Assembly (NCBI GenBank): GCA_021030915.1
Contig: JAGEMR010000111.1
Coordinates: 1 to 64,000 of the forward strand
Origin: Astrothelium macrocarpum
Lineage: Eukaryota > Ascomycota > Dothideomycetes > Trypetheliales > Trypetheliaceae
DNA: 64,000 nucleotides
Direction: 5' to 3'
Shown: positions 43,576 through 53,317 of the stretch, piece by piece
How positions within the stretch are numbered: the stretch's first letter is position 1
Layout of the letters: each line of letters opens with the position of its first letter
Made by a program: the position numbers and the translations under genes
The notes under the pieces: generated by a model
The model's database searches: none
The model's input: the letters and a program-made list of their open reading frames with translations, nothing else
What the model was told of the DNA's origin: nothing

Positions 43576-46116
43576 TTACCAGCGACGACTATAAGAAAAT
43601 CATCAGTGTGATGAGTTCAAGGCTTTTGGTGAAACCAATCACTTACCCGTAGGCCTCGGCAACTTTTGGTTGTCGTTTCTTCCAGCGAGGAGTCACGTCA
43701 TCTTCCTGACGCCTACGTTCATCCTCGTCATCCTGGTCATCATAGTCATTGTAGCTCCGCTTGCGTGACAATCCACTTCCAGTGCGACCCAGGTTGGGCT
43801 TGCGTTTAGCTTCTGAATTGGGATTGAACGCGTCACCCTCTCCGTCACCATCTGGATGAAAGTCAGAACCAACCAAGGTATGCTGACTATTATCAGACCG
43901 GGCGCCTGGACTATCACGCGTTCCGTCCAGTGTTAAACCGCGTCGTGTACCGACCTCATTCGCCCGCCAAGGATCATAATCCGGAGACTTTTCGGGCTCT
44001 GGAGGCGGAGGAGGTGGGTGGCTTGGATATTGTTGTGGCTGGTTAAATTCTTCTTCATTACCTTTGTAACTCGATCTACGGCGGAAGTTCTGGAAGCGCG
44101 TCCCATTTCTGGGAATGGCCCTGATATTTTTGTCAAAAATGTACAAATCAAACATTTCAAAGATCTTACTTTTCACGCCTCTCAGGGCCGTCTGGTTTTT
44201 CTGGTTTCTCTGGCTTCTCCATCTTCTCCGATATCTCCCGGTTATCCTGTTTCGCCAGATACTCTGATTTTGGTTGGTCCTCTTGTTTCGTTTGGTATTC
44301 GGATATCACCAGGTCATCTGTTTTCTCTGGATTCTTATATCCTCCTGATTCTTCTGCCACCGGGCTTTGCTGGGCATGTGAAATGTGTAAGTCTTCGGGT
44401 GGTAACATGTAAGCCGGTCCTGGAGTTGGATACACAGGCTTTGGAGAACCAGAAACTCCAAGCATTGCAAGAATGTCCTCTTGTGCAGTGTCACGTACAG
44501 GTTGAAGAGGCTGGGGTGGATTCTGATCCGAAAGCCCTGTGGCCGATTTTGTTAGTATTGTTGCCTCTGATCCAGGCTTGTTCCCTGTGGAAAAGTCGCT
44601 TGAGAAAAGCGTTTGTTCAAGGCTGTCTATGACATTGACGTCACTCGTCTCCTCATGGTTCATTGGCTCTGGCGGTGGCAATTCACTGTCTTCGCCTTCT
44701 TCAATGTCCATTTCGGAACCTGCTTCCTCTTCGACATCTGGTCGGTTGCGGTTTGCAATAACCTCGTTGAGTGGAACGACATTGAAAAAAGGAGGAAACT
44801 CGATAAAAATTAGGTCATCCTTGACATTGTCCCATTCCCGTGTCTGCCTTATATTAAGGAGTGATTCCTCTGCACTTTCACCAACAAAGTACTTTGACAC
44901 GGATTCTGGATTCTGCTCGTCCAGCTTACGTTTTTTGCTGTCTGATTTCCGGACTGCCTCTGCCATTTCCTTTTCTGCTTCAGCAAAGGTAGACGGCAGA
45001 GCACGCAAAGCGGGATTCGCGGGATGCCAGACTGAACTTTGGTTAGGCTAGGAAAATAGACAGAGAAATATTTAAAATGTCAATAAATAGACTTACCGAT
45101 GATGCCGATACTAAGATTAGGGTCAATAGAATCAGAATCCTTCACCGACGATTCGCCATAATAATCATAATCCCAACCAGCATCTTCGCTGAGACTCATG
45201 GCCCTAGAGCCAGCATCATGCTCGCCCTGTAATGGTCTATTTTCGCCATTAGTAGTGGCTGACTGTGGGGGGGTAGGCCCTGGCTGCTGGTACTGCGCCT
45301 GATTTGGACCATGATACGATGGCTGATGATGGCTGTAGCCATTCTGTGGAGCATAATTAGGATCCTGAGACGACATGGGAGATGGGTAAGGAGGCTGCTG
45401 TTGCCACTGCTGATTGGGATCATGATACGGAGGTTGCCCATGGTAACCTTGCTGTGGAGGGTATGGTGGCTGCTGGTAGCCTGATTGCTCGTAACCCTGT
45501 TGAGGCGGATATGGATAGCCGTGCTGTGGCGAGTAGCCTTGATGGTGCTGCTGCTGTTGCCAACCGGGAGATGGAGTCCCGTGTTGGGGCGGATAATGTG
45601 GTGGTTGCTGGTAGTTGGGCTGAGATGGATGACCGTTCTGTGGAGGACCGTAACCCGGCTGAGATTGGTAGCCCTGCTGAGGATACCCTTGAGGCCCTTG
45701 ATAAGGATTTGATGCGCCAGACGCTGGTGGTCCACGATATCCTGGAGGAGGAGCGTATCGCGTAATTACGGGATTCCCCTTCTTCTTGGGCGGTGGACCA
45801 TATCCTCTTCAAGGCAAATTAGCTTAAACATGGACAACAGGCGATAACAGTCTTCACACAACCGATTCATCGCCGGTGTACGTGATGGACGCTTTGGAAT
45901 ACATGATAAGATGACTTACTGCTGTGGATGCCCAGCTTGTGGGGGACCTTGTTGATAGCCATGTTGGTATGGTTGCTGGTATTGTTGCTGTGGATATTGC
46001 TGATATGGCGGCTGCTGGTGGCTATATGCCTGGGGAGGCTGTTGAGATGGAGGATATTGACCCTGGTTGTAAGGCTGCGGTGGCTGCTGGTATGGAGCGG
46101 CCGGTTGCTGATACAT
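43576..46116 (-). CDS. Q/P/Y/G-rich fungal protein of unknown function (751 aa)
   Basis: Five exons: 45920-46116, 45097-45806, 44170-45031, 43647-44120, 43576-43588. All junctions keep frame for 752 codons. The first third (about residues 1-235) is a prion-like low-complexity tract (YQQPPQPYNQGQYPPSQQPP and many PPQQGY units). It is followed by a conserved-looking core HPANPALRALPSTFAEAEKE, then YFVGESAEESLLNIRQTREWDN and FIEFPPF. Downstream is an acidic stretch, a charged repeat (EKPEKPEKPDGPE), and a basic tail RWKKRQPKVAEAYGRRW. The last 13-nt exon codes only the end of that tail. The acceptor of intron 1 (TTGAAG) and of intron 2 (TTCAG, chosen over a nearer CCTAG that would stop) are the weak points. 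It is possibly an RNA- or nucleus-associated protein, judged from composition only. Confidence 0.75.
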
Positions 46117-46930
46117 CTTGACGGCTAAGTCGGAGAAAATTGTTATCACGTTGAACGCATATCAAGTTTGACGCACATTTGAGCGACTGGCAAAGTTTGT
46201 AATTTGAAGTGGCCAGGTGCTCAAGCAAAAAGTGGCTGCAAGGACCGACGTTTCACCGATCACGTAGCTACCTATCCACAAGCTGACAGCTGTGCCTCCA
46301 TATACCGCCAGACAGATGCGAAATGGAAGCGTAAAGTAACAAAAAGTGATGCCGAGTAGAATTTGACGTGATGGTAGATTGTGAGGGTGAAATTAGAAGT
46401 GAAAGGAGTGACGCGGAAGATTGGCTACTACGAGCCAACTGTTTGTACGCGGTCTTACCCTGGAAGGAAGGGCCGTATTACGTACTCAAAATGTCTCGGA
46501 AGGCAAAAAGATGACTCAACTAGATGTCTAGAGAAGGGAGATGTCTACTCTGAGGAGAAAAGCAAATAAAGAGATGAACGAAGGTCGAAGAAGGATGAAT
46601 TAGGTGGATTGGAGATGCGAGGGAGAGGAAGAGCGAAGATCACGGCCAGAGTTGGCGAGCCTCTCGAATCCAGATGGACCAGGCTCATGCATCCCGCCAC
46701 GCTAAACCTTATTTGCTTCACGTGACATGGATTTTTCGCTGGATACCAACACGGTTTCAAGCCATCATCTTGCAGACTCGAAAGCAAATGTGCTCGTCAA
46801 TCTCTATGCACTCTTCGACATCCGAGGCGAATACAGGCCCCTGAGGATGACTCTACGACATCAGTGTCTAGATTCACTGGCGAGAAGCCTCTGTTTTTTC
46901 TCATAACCGTTTACGATTGAAATAGGAGTT
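46117..46930. other. Divergent promoter region
   Basis: About 0.8 kb between the Q/P/Y-rich protein gene (-) and the Ppg1 gene (+). No gene was recognised; short frames such as 46381-46569 are not convincing. Confidence 0.5.
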
Positions 46931-48029
46931 ATGCCCGGTCTTCCAGGTACGAATAACGCCCTGAGATGTGAAAGACTTTATGGACGTAGTAACATTATAT
47001 AGCCAGTATTGACCTGGACGAATGCATTTCACGATTGTACAAAAAAGAGCTACTTGCCGATTCGGTCATCGAAGCAATATGTGCAAAAGCCAAGGAGTTG
47101 TTAATGAAGGAGAGTAATGTTGTACACATCGCAGCACCAGTAACGGTGGTTGGGGACATTCATGGACAATTTTTTGATATGCTGGAGATCTTTCGCATTG
47201 GTGGTTTCTGCCCGGACACCAACTACCTTTTCCTAGGTAAGCGGAAGTCGAAAGCTGAGCCGAGCTTGCCTTGTTTCAAAGACAACCTCACTGATACACA
47301 CTTCCTCGTCCAGGCGACTATGTTGATCGGGGTTTGTTCAGCGTTGAGACAATCTCTCTGCTCATCTGCCTTAAGCTTCGTTACCCTTCACGTGTGCACC
47401 TCATCCGTGGCAACCATGAATCCAGGGGCGTCACACAGTCTTATGGTTTCTACACAGAATGCAGCCGCAAATATGGCAACGCGGCCGTATGGCACCACTT
47501 TACCGATCTCTTCGACTTTCTTACGCTCAGTGTGGTCATTAACGATGCAATCTTTTGCGTCCATGGTGGCCTAAGTCCAAGTATACATTCCATCGACCAA
47601 ATCAAAATTATTGATCGTTTCCGGGAGATACCACATGAGGGACCGATGGCAGACCTTGTGTGGTCTGATCCGGACGACAGCCGCGACGAATTCTCGCTCT
47701 CGCCCCGAGGAGCTGGATATACCTTTGGTGCGCGTGTGGTGCAAAAGTTCCTTCAACTCAACAATTTCAATCACATATTACGAGCACATCAGTTATGTCA
47801 GGAAGGATACCAAGTACTCTACGACGATCGGTTGAGTACAGTGTGGAGCGCACCCAATTACTGCTATCGGTGTGGCAATATGGCTAGTGTACTGGAGGTC
47901 AGTGATCGTGGGGAACGATTTTTCAATGTTTTTGAAGCTGCACCAGAGAATGAAGTCCATCGACTCGAACAACAACAGCAACAACAGCAGAATCAAGGAG
48001 GTCAAAACCTTCCGGATTATTTCTTATAA
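46931..48029 (+). CDS. PPG1: PP2A-like serine/threonine phosphatase Ppg1
   Basis: Three exons: 46931-46946 (16 nt, MPGLP plus one base), 47003-47236, 47314-48029, give 321 aa. Catalytic motifs are complete: GDIHGQ, GDYVDRG (rebuilt across intron 2), RGNHESRG, FCVHGGLSP and VWSAPNYCYRCGN. The segments LYKKELLADSVIEAICAKAK, GLFSVETISLLICLKLRYPSR and RAHQLCQEGYQ fit Ppg1 better than PP2A, PP4 or Sit4. In yeast, Ppg1 works with the STRIPAK-like Far complex. The C-terminus ends DYFL, the PP2A-type carboxyl-methylation tail, preceded by a run of seven glutamines (EVHRLEQQQQQQQNQGG). The tiny first exon was chosen because the frame needs an ATG and the junction GTACGA..TATAG fits. It converges with NUF2. 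Confidence 0.93.
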
Positions 48030-48366
48030 CTGAAGAGGACGCGTTCACCATGGATATATTTGTGGGAACGGGCTGTCGAGCTAAATACCTAGATACCCCT
48101 TGGCACACATGATACCTCTGCGGTCATCACCAATGACGTCTGTAAATAATCCGCATGTAGCGGCGCTCTGGCGTTTTAATCGAAATTATTTGTCTCATAG
48201 AATCCTCGGTATCAAGCAAGATTGACATTCCACCACTAATCCAAACAGGATATCATAAGAAATTTCACAAAACTTACCACCCTACAACTCCACTGCATCA
48301 AACTAGACCAACCGCCCAAACCCCAACAAATTTCCGACCAAAAAACCCCCACATGCTCTCCCTCCC
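48030..48366. other. Convergent intergenic region
   Basis: Short 3' flanks of PPG1 (+) and NUF2 (-). No feature was seen. Confidence 0.5.
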
Positions 48367-49802
48367 TTATATACTCTGCTCCATCTCCGTAATGTACAAC
48401 TTGATGTGACTCTCCATCTTCAAATACTGCTCCCTCGCCCCCGCCACCTCAGCCTCAATATTCTCCTTCAAATCCGCCATCTTCTTCTCCGTCTGCTCGA
48501 TCCTAACCCTCCTCCTCTCCATCTCCCTCCCCCTATCCCCCCTCTCCTCCGCCAAGCGGCGATGCACCTCCTTCAGCTCCTCCATACGCCGCCGCGCCTC
48601 CTCCGCGCGCTCCTCGGCACTCCCCCGCATCTTCTCCGTGCGCGCCACAATGTTGCCCAGCTGCTTCTGCAGCAGGCGCTCCTGCCGCTCGACGTCGCGC
48701 ACGTGGTTCGACCGCTCCGACAGCGCGTCGCGCCGCCGGCCCGCGCTCGCGAGCTCGCCTTCTTCCTTGCTGAGCTCGCTGCTGAGCTCCGAGAGCAGGC
48801 GGAGCAGGCTGTCGAGGTCGGCCTTGACGAGGGCGAAGGTGTCGCTGGAGGTTTGGAGCGCGCGTCCGCGCCGCTCGAGCTTCTCGATGGCCTCGCGGTC
48901 GGTGGTGAGGGCGTTGCTGAGGTCGCGGAGCGCGTTCTCGAGCGCCTGTGGCGATTGCTGGGTGTAGGGCCGGAGTTTGGCGGCGTCTTGGCGGAGGTTC
49001 ATGGCGGTGGTGGTTTTGTCTTCGAGGACGGCTTTGAGGCGGTGTTGTTCTTGGCGTGTGAGTTCGAGCTTTTCGGCGACGCGTTCTTGGCCTTTTTTCA
49101 GGTCGAGGAGACGTTGTTTTAGCTCGGATGTTCGGGTTTCCTTTTCTCTGAGCGCTTGCTCCGTGGCTTTGCGATTGCGTTGGAGGGACTCTAGAAAGTC
49201 TTGCTTTTCCTGATTCTCAGTATAGAGTTGCTCGATTCGCTGTTTGGTACTTTCGGATTTGTTGAAATGCTCGTCAATCACACTGGTTTGACTTTCGCGG
49301 AATCGGATGAAATTAATTATGTAGCTAAAGATTTTGACAAGACGTGGATGTGTAGGCTTGTATAAATCTTGGAAGGTGAAGTCGTTAATCCCGCATTCAA
49401 CAAGGAGTCTTCGCAGCGTCACAAAGAGACCCATTAGATCGCGTGTATCTGATGTGAAAATGCGCTCCGCATCTGGACCACATATGTCTTCCGCTGCTGC
49501 CCTCATAGCCGGCGCAACCACTTCTCGCGTTGTGTTCATCAGGAGCTCCGCAAACCATTCAAACACCTTTTGAATTTGTTGGGGATTTGGCTTTTGCAAT
49601 TCTGCCACGGTGAAGTTTATGCCCACGTCGGTGATGCACCCAGCAATTTCTCGATCAGACTAGAGTTGATATCAGCACATGATACATGTGTTTGGGTAGC
49701 CAGGCGCCAAACCAAGGTCATGAATGCATCATTATCGTCTTCTTTCTTGCGATTGTTGTTCTGCGATGACCGCGCAACGCTCATGCGAGGATTGAAATCC
49801 AT
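48367..49802 (-). CDS. NUF2: Kinetochore protein Nuf2
   Basis: Exons 49713-49802 and 48367-49659 give 460 aa. The start MDFNPRMSVARSS is typical of fungal Nuf2. The intron 49660-49712 uses a GTTTGG donor and joins FMTL to SDREIAGCITDVGINFTVAE, rebuilding the conserved calponin-homology domain. Reading through would stop after GASPTWA. The CH domain (to about residue 150: FEWFAELLMNTTRE, YKPTHPRLVKIFSYIINFIRF) contacts microtubules together with Ndc80. The rest is continuous coiled coil (LYTENQEKQDFLESLQRNRK ... EQYLKMESHIKLYITEMEQ) that pairs with Ndc80 and leads to Spc24/Spc25. The coding DNA of the coiled coil is GC-rich. Confidence 0.94.
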
Positions 49803-52800
49803 ATTGGGATAATCGGTAGGCTCGAGAGTCTTTTGGTAGTCGGCGCAAGTAGCAAATGTAAGATCTCGCTGATGTAGACAGGCGTCGTGATGTCGCAGAA
49901 TTGTCAGTCTGATTGTCCTGGCGCGCGGAGATCATTGAAGTCAACATTGTTCCTTTTTAGGTATGGCGTCCTGCATTGCTTTTTAATCACGTGACATTGA
50001 TCGGATCGGATAGGATATGACCGCCAAGGGATGAATGCCCACGACACCCGAGGTAAAGGCACCCATGACTAAAACGCTTTTCTGGTCTCAAGTACCTACA
50101 ATCGAGGGGACATTTCTCTGTGGGCCTCTTACAAATGGACTCTTTGCTGCTCTTCTTCTTCTCCACACATGGCTATCTGCTCTAGGTCTCAGCTCTCACT
50201 CTGCAAGATGTGTTGAAGTTGACGTAATCCGAACTCATAGAGGGTGAATTAGGAGTCTAAATCTCGGGTAGCAGCAGAAGCGAGCCATATACCTACCGGC
50301 GGAGCCATATACCTACCAGCGCCACGATCATGCGAGGTGATCACTACCACAGTATCCCAGAGACAGCTCCCATCTCAACATGATGGAAGGTCAATATAGT
50401 GCCTATTAGGCATTTTCATTTCGATGTATTACTCTCTTCCAGCACCTCGTTTTCATCTATGACCGCATAATTAGGAAAGAAGCACTCATTCTATATGTCT
50501 CGACAAACTGTTGGTCATAATCTTCCGCGGGTATTGTTACAGACTTTCTGCCGGTCCAATCGGCGCTCTTGCCGAATGTGAAGCTCAAATATATGGTTGT
50601 CTCAATCTGCCTGCTAAAAGTCCTCAAGCAATAGTTTCACCATGTCTACGGTAAGCTGCAATACTCAGATGACCCTTCGTCAACCGATAGAATTGTGAAT
50701 TATGAGGTTCCACCGGTCATTTTACTCAAGTAGCGGTTTGACGAAACGAGGATGTCGATTTTAACACCTGAAAAGACATCGTCGTCTTTCAATACTCTTG
50801 TGATTTTTGAATCTTTGGCTAGTAAAGCTCAGCATCTAGCTCTCATGTAGATCTACAATCCAAGTCTCAAACAGAACTTGAGAAAATGTATAATTTTGCC
50901 GAGCGATTGTGTTTAGCATATGTCTCGTCAATGTATTGTATTGCGTGTTTTTTTCTTTTCTTTTTCTTTTCTTTTTTTCTTGTCTCCGCTGGATCTCAGG
51001 GGCTACCAAATAACATGAAGTGTAATGTTCTTTTATCAAAAGCAACATCAACACCAAGAACGGATTTGGCGAATCACGCACATTTGCACAATTTCATTCA
51101 ATATTTCTGTTGGGACGAATCGTTCACGCATTTGTTCGAAAATGCTAATTTGAAAAATCGATAATTGTTCGATGCACATAGCTTAAGATAAAAAGCTCAT
51201 GTAGACTATCCGTTATTGAATACTCTATCAAGTTTTTCCGAGTGACAGAGAAAAGAGGAAAATACGCAAGTATCTCTACAGCCAAATGTAAAATATTCGT
51301 AGCAAACCCGACAGCCGAATGTTAAATTACTGTTTCGAAAGCTTGGGGTTCAAGTCATCGAGACAGCGAAACGGTTTATACGTGGGCTGATTATTTGTAT
51401 AGTCTGCAACCTTATATCGCTGATCCGAAAAAAAAATGGAAAGGTGGGCTCTTCGGCCCTGCTGGGTTTTTTCATTCAAGACAAAAACAGTCCTCTGGTT
51501 GAACATCAGTTGGTGGCCTAAGACTTGACCTACGCAAGCCAAGTACCGGTGAAACATGTGGCCTAGCCAATTCAGCCATCTTGCCGTGATGTTTGGCCCA
51601 CTACGTGAACGGACGCCGGCTGTGTCCTATCGATAGCGTAGCACAGCGCAAAACGGTGGTTCTGGGTGTAAATCATATCGATAAAGCAACGGTGGATGAT
51701 CTACCCGAAAGATCCTTACGGGCTTCATTGCGGAAATCTTCTAATATCGTACCGATGATTTCCCAGCCCCTACGAAGTCCTCGGCTCTCCAATACCTAAT
51801 TTGGCGCTGCGTCTACTCGTTCCTGAGGCTTGAAATTTCCATAGACGATTCGGTTAACGGATTGGTTTCCAAATTTACAAATCGCCCAGCTCGGAAGTTG
51901 CATCCATGTATTGTAGTGGTCCGAAACGCTTCCTATTCGTAGACTTTGCTGAGCCGGCAATTCCTTTTGTAAGCCATTTTAGTTCGCGTTGACGAATCAA
52001 AACGGATGAATCAGCAGCCAACCAACGCCCATTTCAGAGTAATCAGTGCAGGTCGCGAAGCTAAATCAATGGCTTCCGGTATCCACCCCCGGATCTGTCA
52101 CGACCCTTGTGCTGGGGCAGGAAGCCTAAACATGCCCGAGCGGCATCCATGGCGCGGGATTTTGGGGGGCCACCAGGAACCGATCTATCAGGCTGTAGGT
52201 AAGATGGGGAAGCATGTAGGGATTGAAGTGCCGAAAGATTGGAAAAGCTTATGCGGTGGAAGTTCGTTGGAAGTCGACATTGAGAATTAAGCACGAGAAC
52301 GTTACGGAAAAAGCTCGATAATTCTGACGGGGCGGGTAGGGATATGCAGGAAGCGGTGGTGACGGCGCCAAGGGAGGATTGACGTCCAGCGATGATCCCT
52401 TACCCAGCAAAAGCAGCGGGGACAGCAAAGAGTTGCATGCTTCGGTCGCGTTCCTGGCAAGCCATTCGTGCACGAGATGGATCTCCTTTCTCGGCTGGTC
52501 TATCGCTGGGCCGGCATGCCCCATGCTGCATAGCCGACGTGGCACAACTTGGCTTGTCATTCGCTGCACGTACGATCACAGGGCTGGCTTGATGAAAGGG
52601 TGCGAAGCGTTGCTTTTTCTTCAAAGAGGGAATTGGTAAGATCGCTGGCTGAGGGACGGGCGCGTTGATCGCCACGTCTATGCCTATTCCGTTAGCAGCG
52701 CGTGCCTGACACGATCCGAGGCGAGAGACGGTGTGCGTGGGCCGGCTAGAGTGCCTGCTATTGTCTGCCACCGTCTGCTACCGTCTGCGACTGTCTACTA

Positions 52801-53317
52801 CACGGTGACGGTCCGCTGTGCCCGCTCTGGCACCAGGTCACGCTTCGCCCTCGTGTCGGCCTTGCTGCCTCCAACTCTCCGCCCGCCCACGCCCGTCCTT
52901 GCTTCTTATTTACTCACCCGTCGACCCTTGCATCAAGCCTGACTTTTGGGCCCTTTCTGTGCCTGACAGAGCAGAGGCCGATTGCTGGGACGGCTGGGTG
53001 GTTAGCTCTTGCGCGGCCGCCCCTTTTGCGCCAGCCGTCAGTCGGTCCCATGGTTTCAGTCTAGCCGGGCCCCCGTCCTTCACTTCCCGGTCTTCACGCA
53101 AAGACCACCGACCGCGACATCGAGAAGTCTCCATAATTAGCCTCGCCCTGCCGCCGCGCGACGAAACAAATCTCCGACACTGTTCGATAGGGCCTCTCGA
53201 TCTTGCGTCCCAGCGTGAAATTATATCTGCATCACCGTACAATCTACATGCAGAATCCCAATGCCGCTACCAGCCCGTCAGGAGCGCCCTCCCGACTGAT
53301 TTCTACCCAAACCCACC
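49803..53317. other. 3.5-kb gene-poor region
   Basis: Between NUF2 and the 933-aa protein gene, both reading away from it. It contains a 20-nt direct duplication (50282-50321), a T/C-rich run near 50948-50981, and many short frames without recognisable product. From about 52640 to 53310 the sequence is C-rich on the + strand and probably the long promoter/5' UTR of the downstream gene. A lost or unknown gene between 51500 and 52300 cannot be excluded. Confidence 0.5.
50282..50321. repeat. Direct duplication of a 20-nt unit
   Basis: The unit GAGCCATATACCTACCGGCG occurs twice in tandem with one base different in the second copy. No function is evident. Confidence 0.8.

Noticed and set aside
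45420..45812. 130-codon minus-strand frame and overlapping 179-codon frame
   Set aside because: Alternate frames of the repetitive Q/P/Y-rich exon; they break the family-like junctions that the chosen frame preserves.
7776..46116. A single biosynthetic or defence gene cluster
   Set aside because: No polyketide synthase, peptide synthetase, terpene cyclase, cytochrome P450 or pathway regulator was seen; neighbours are unrelated housekeeping and surface genes.
49617..49802. Separate 61-aa protein at 49617-49802
   Set aside because: Its N-terminal 30 residues are exon 1 of NUF2; the rest is unspliced intron in a wrong frame.
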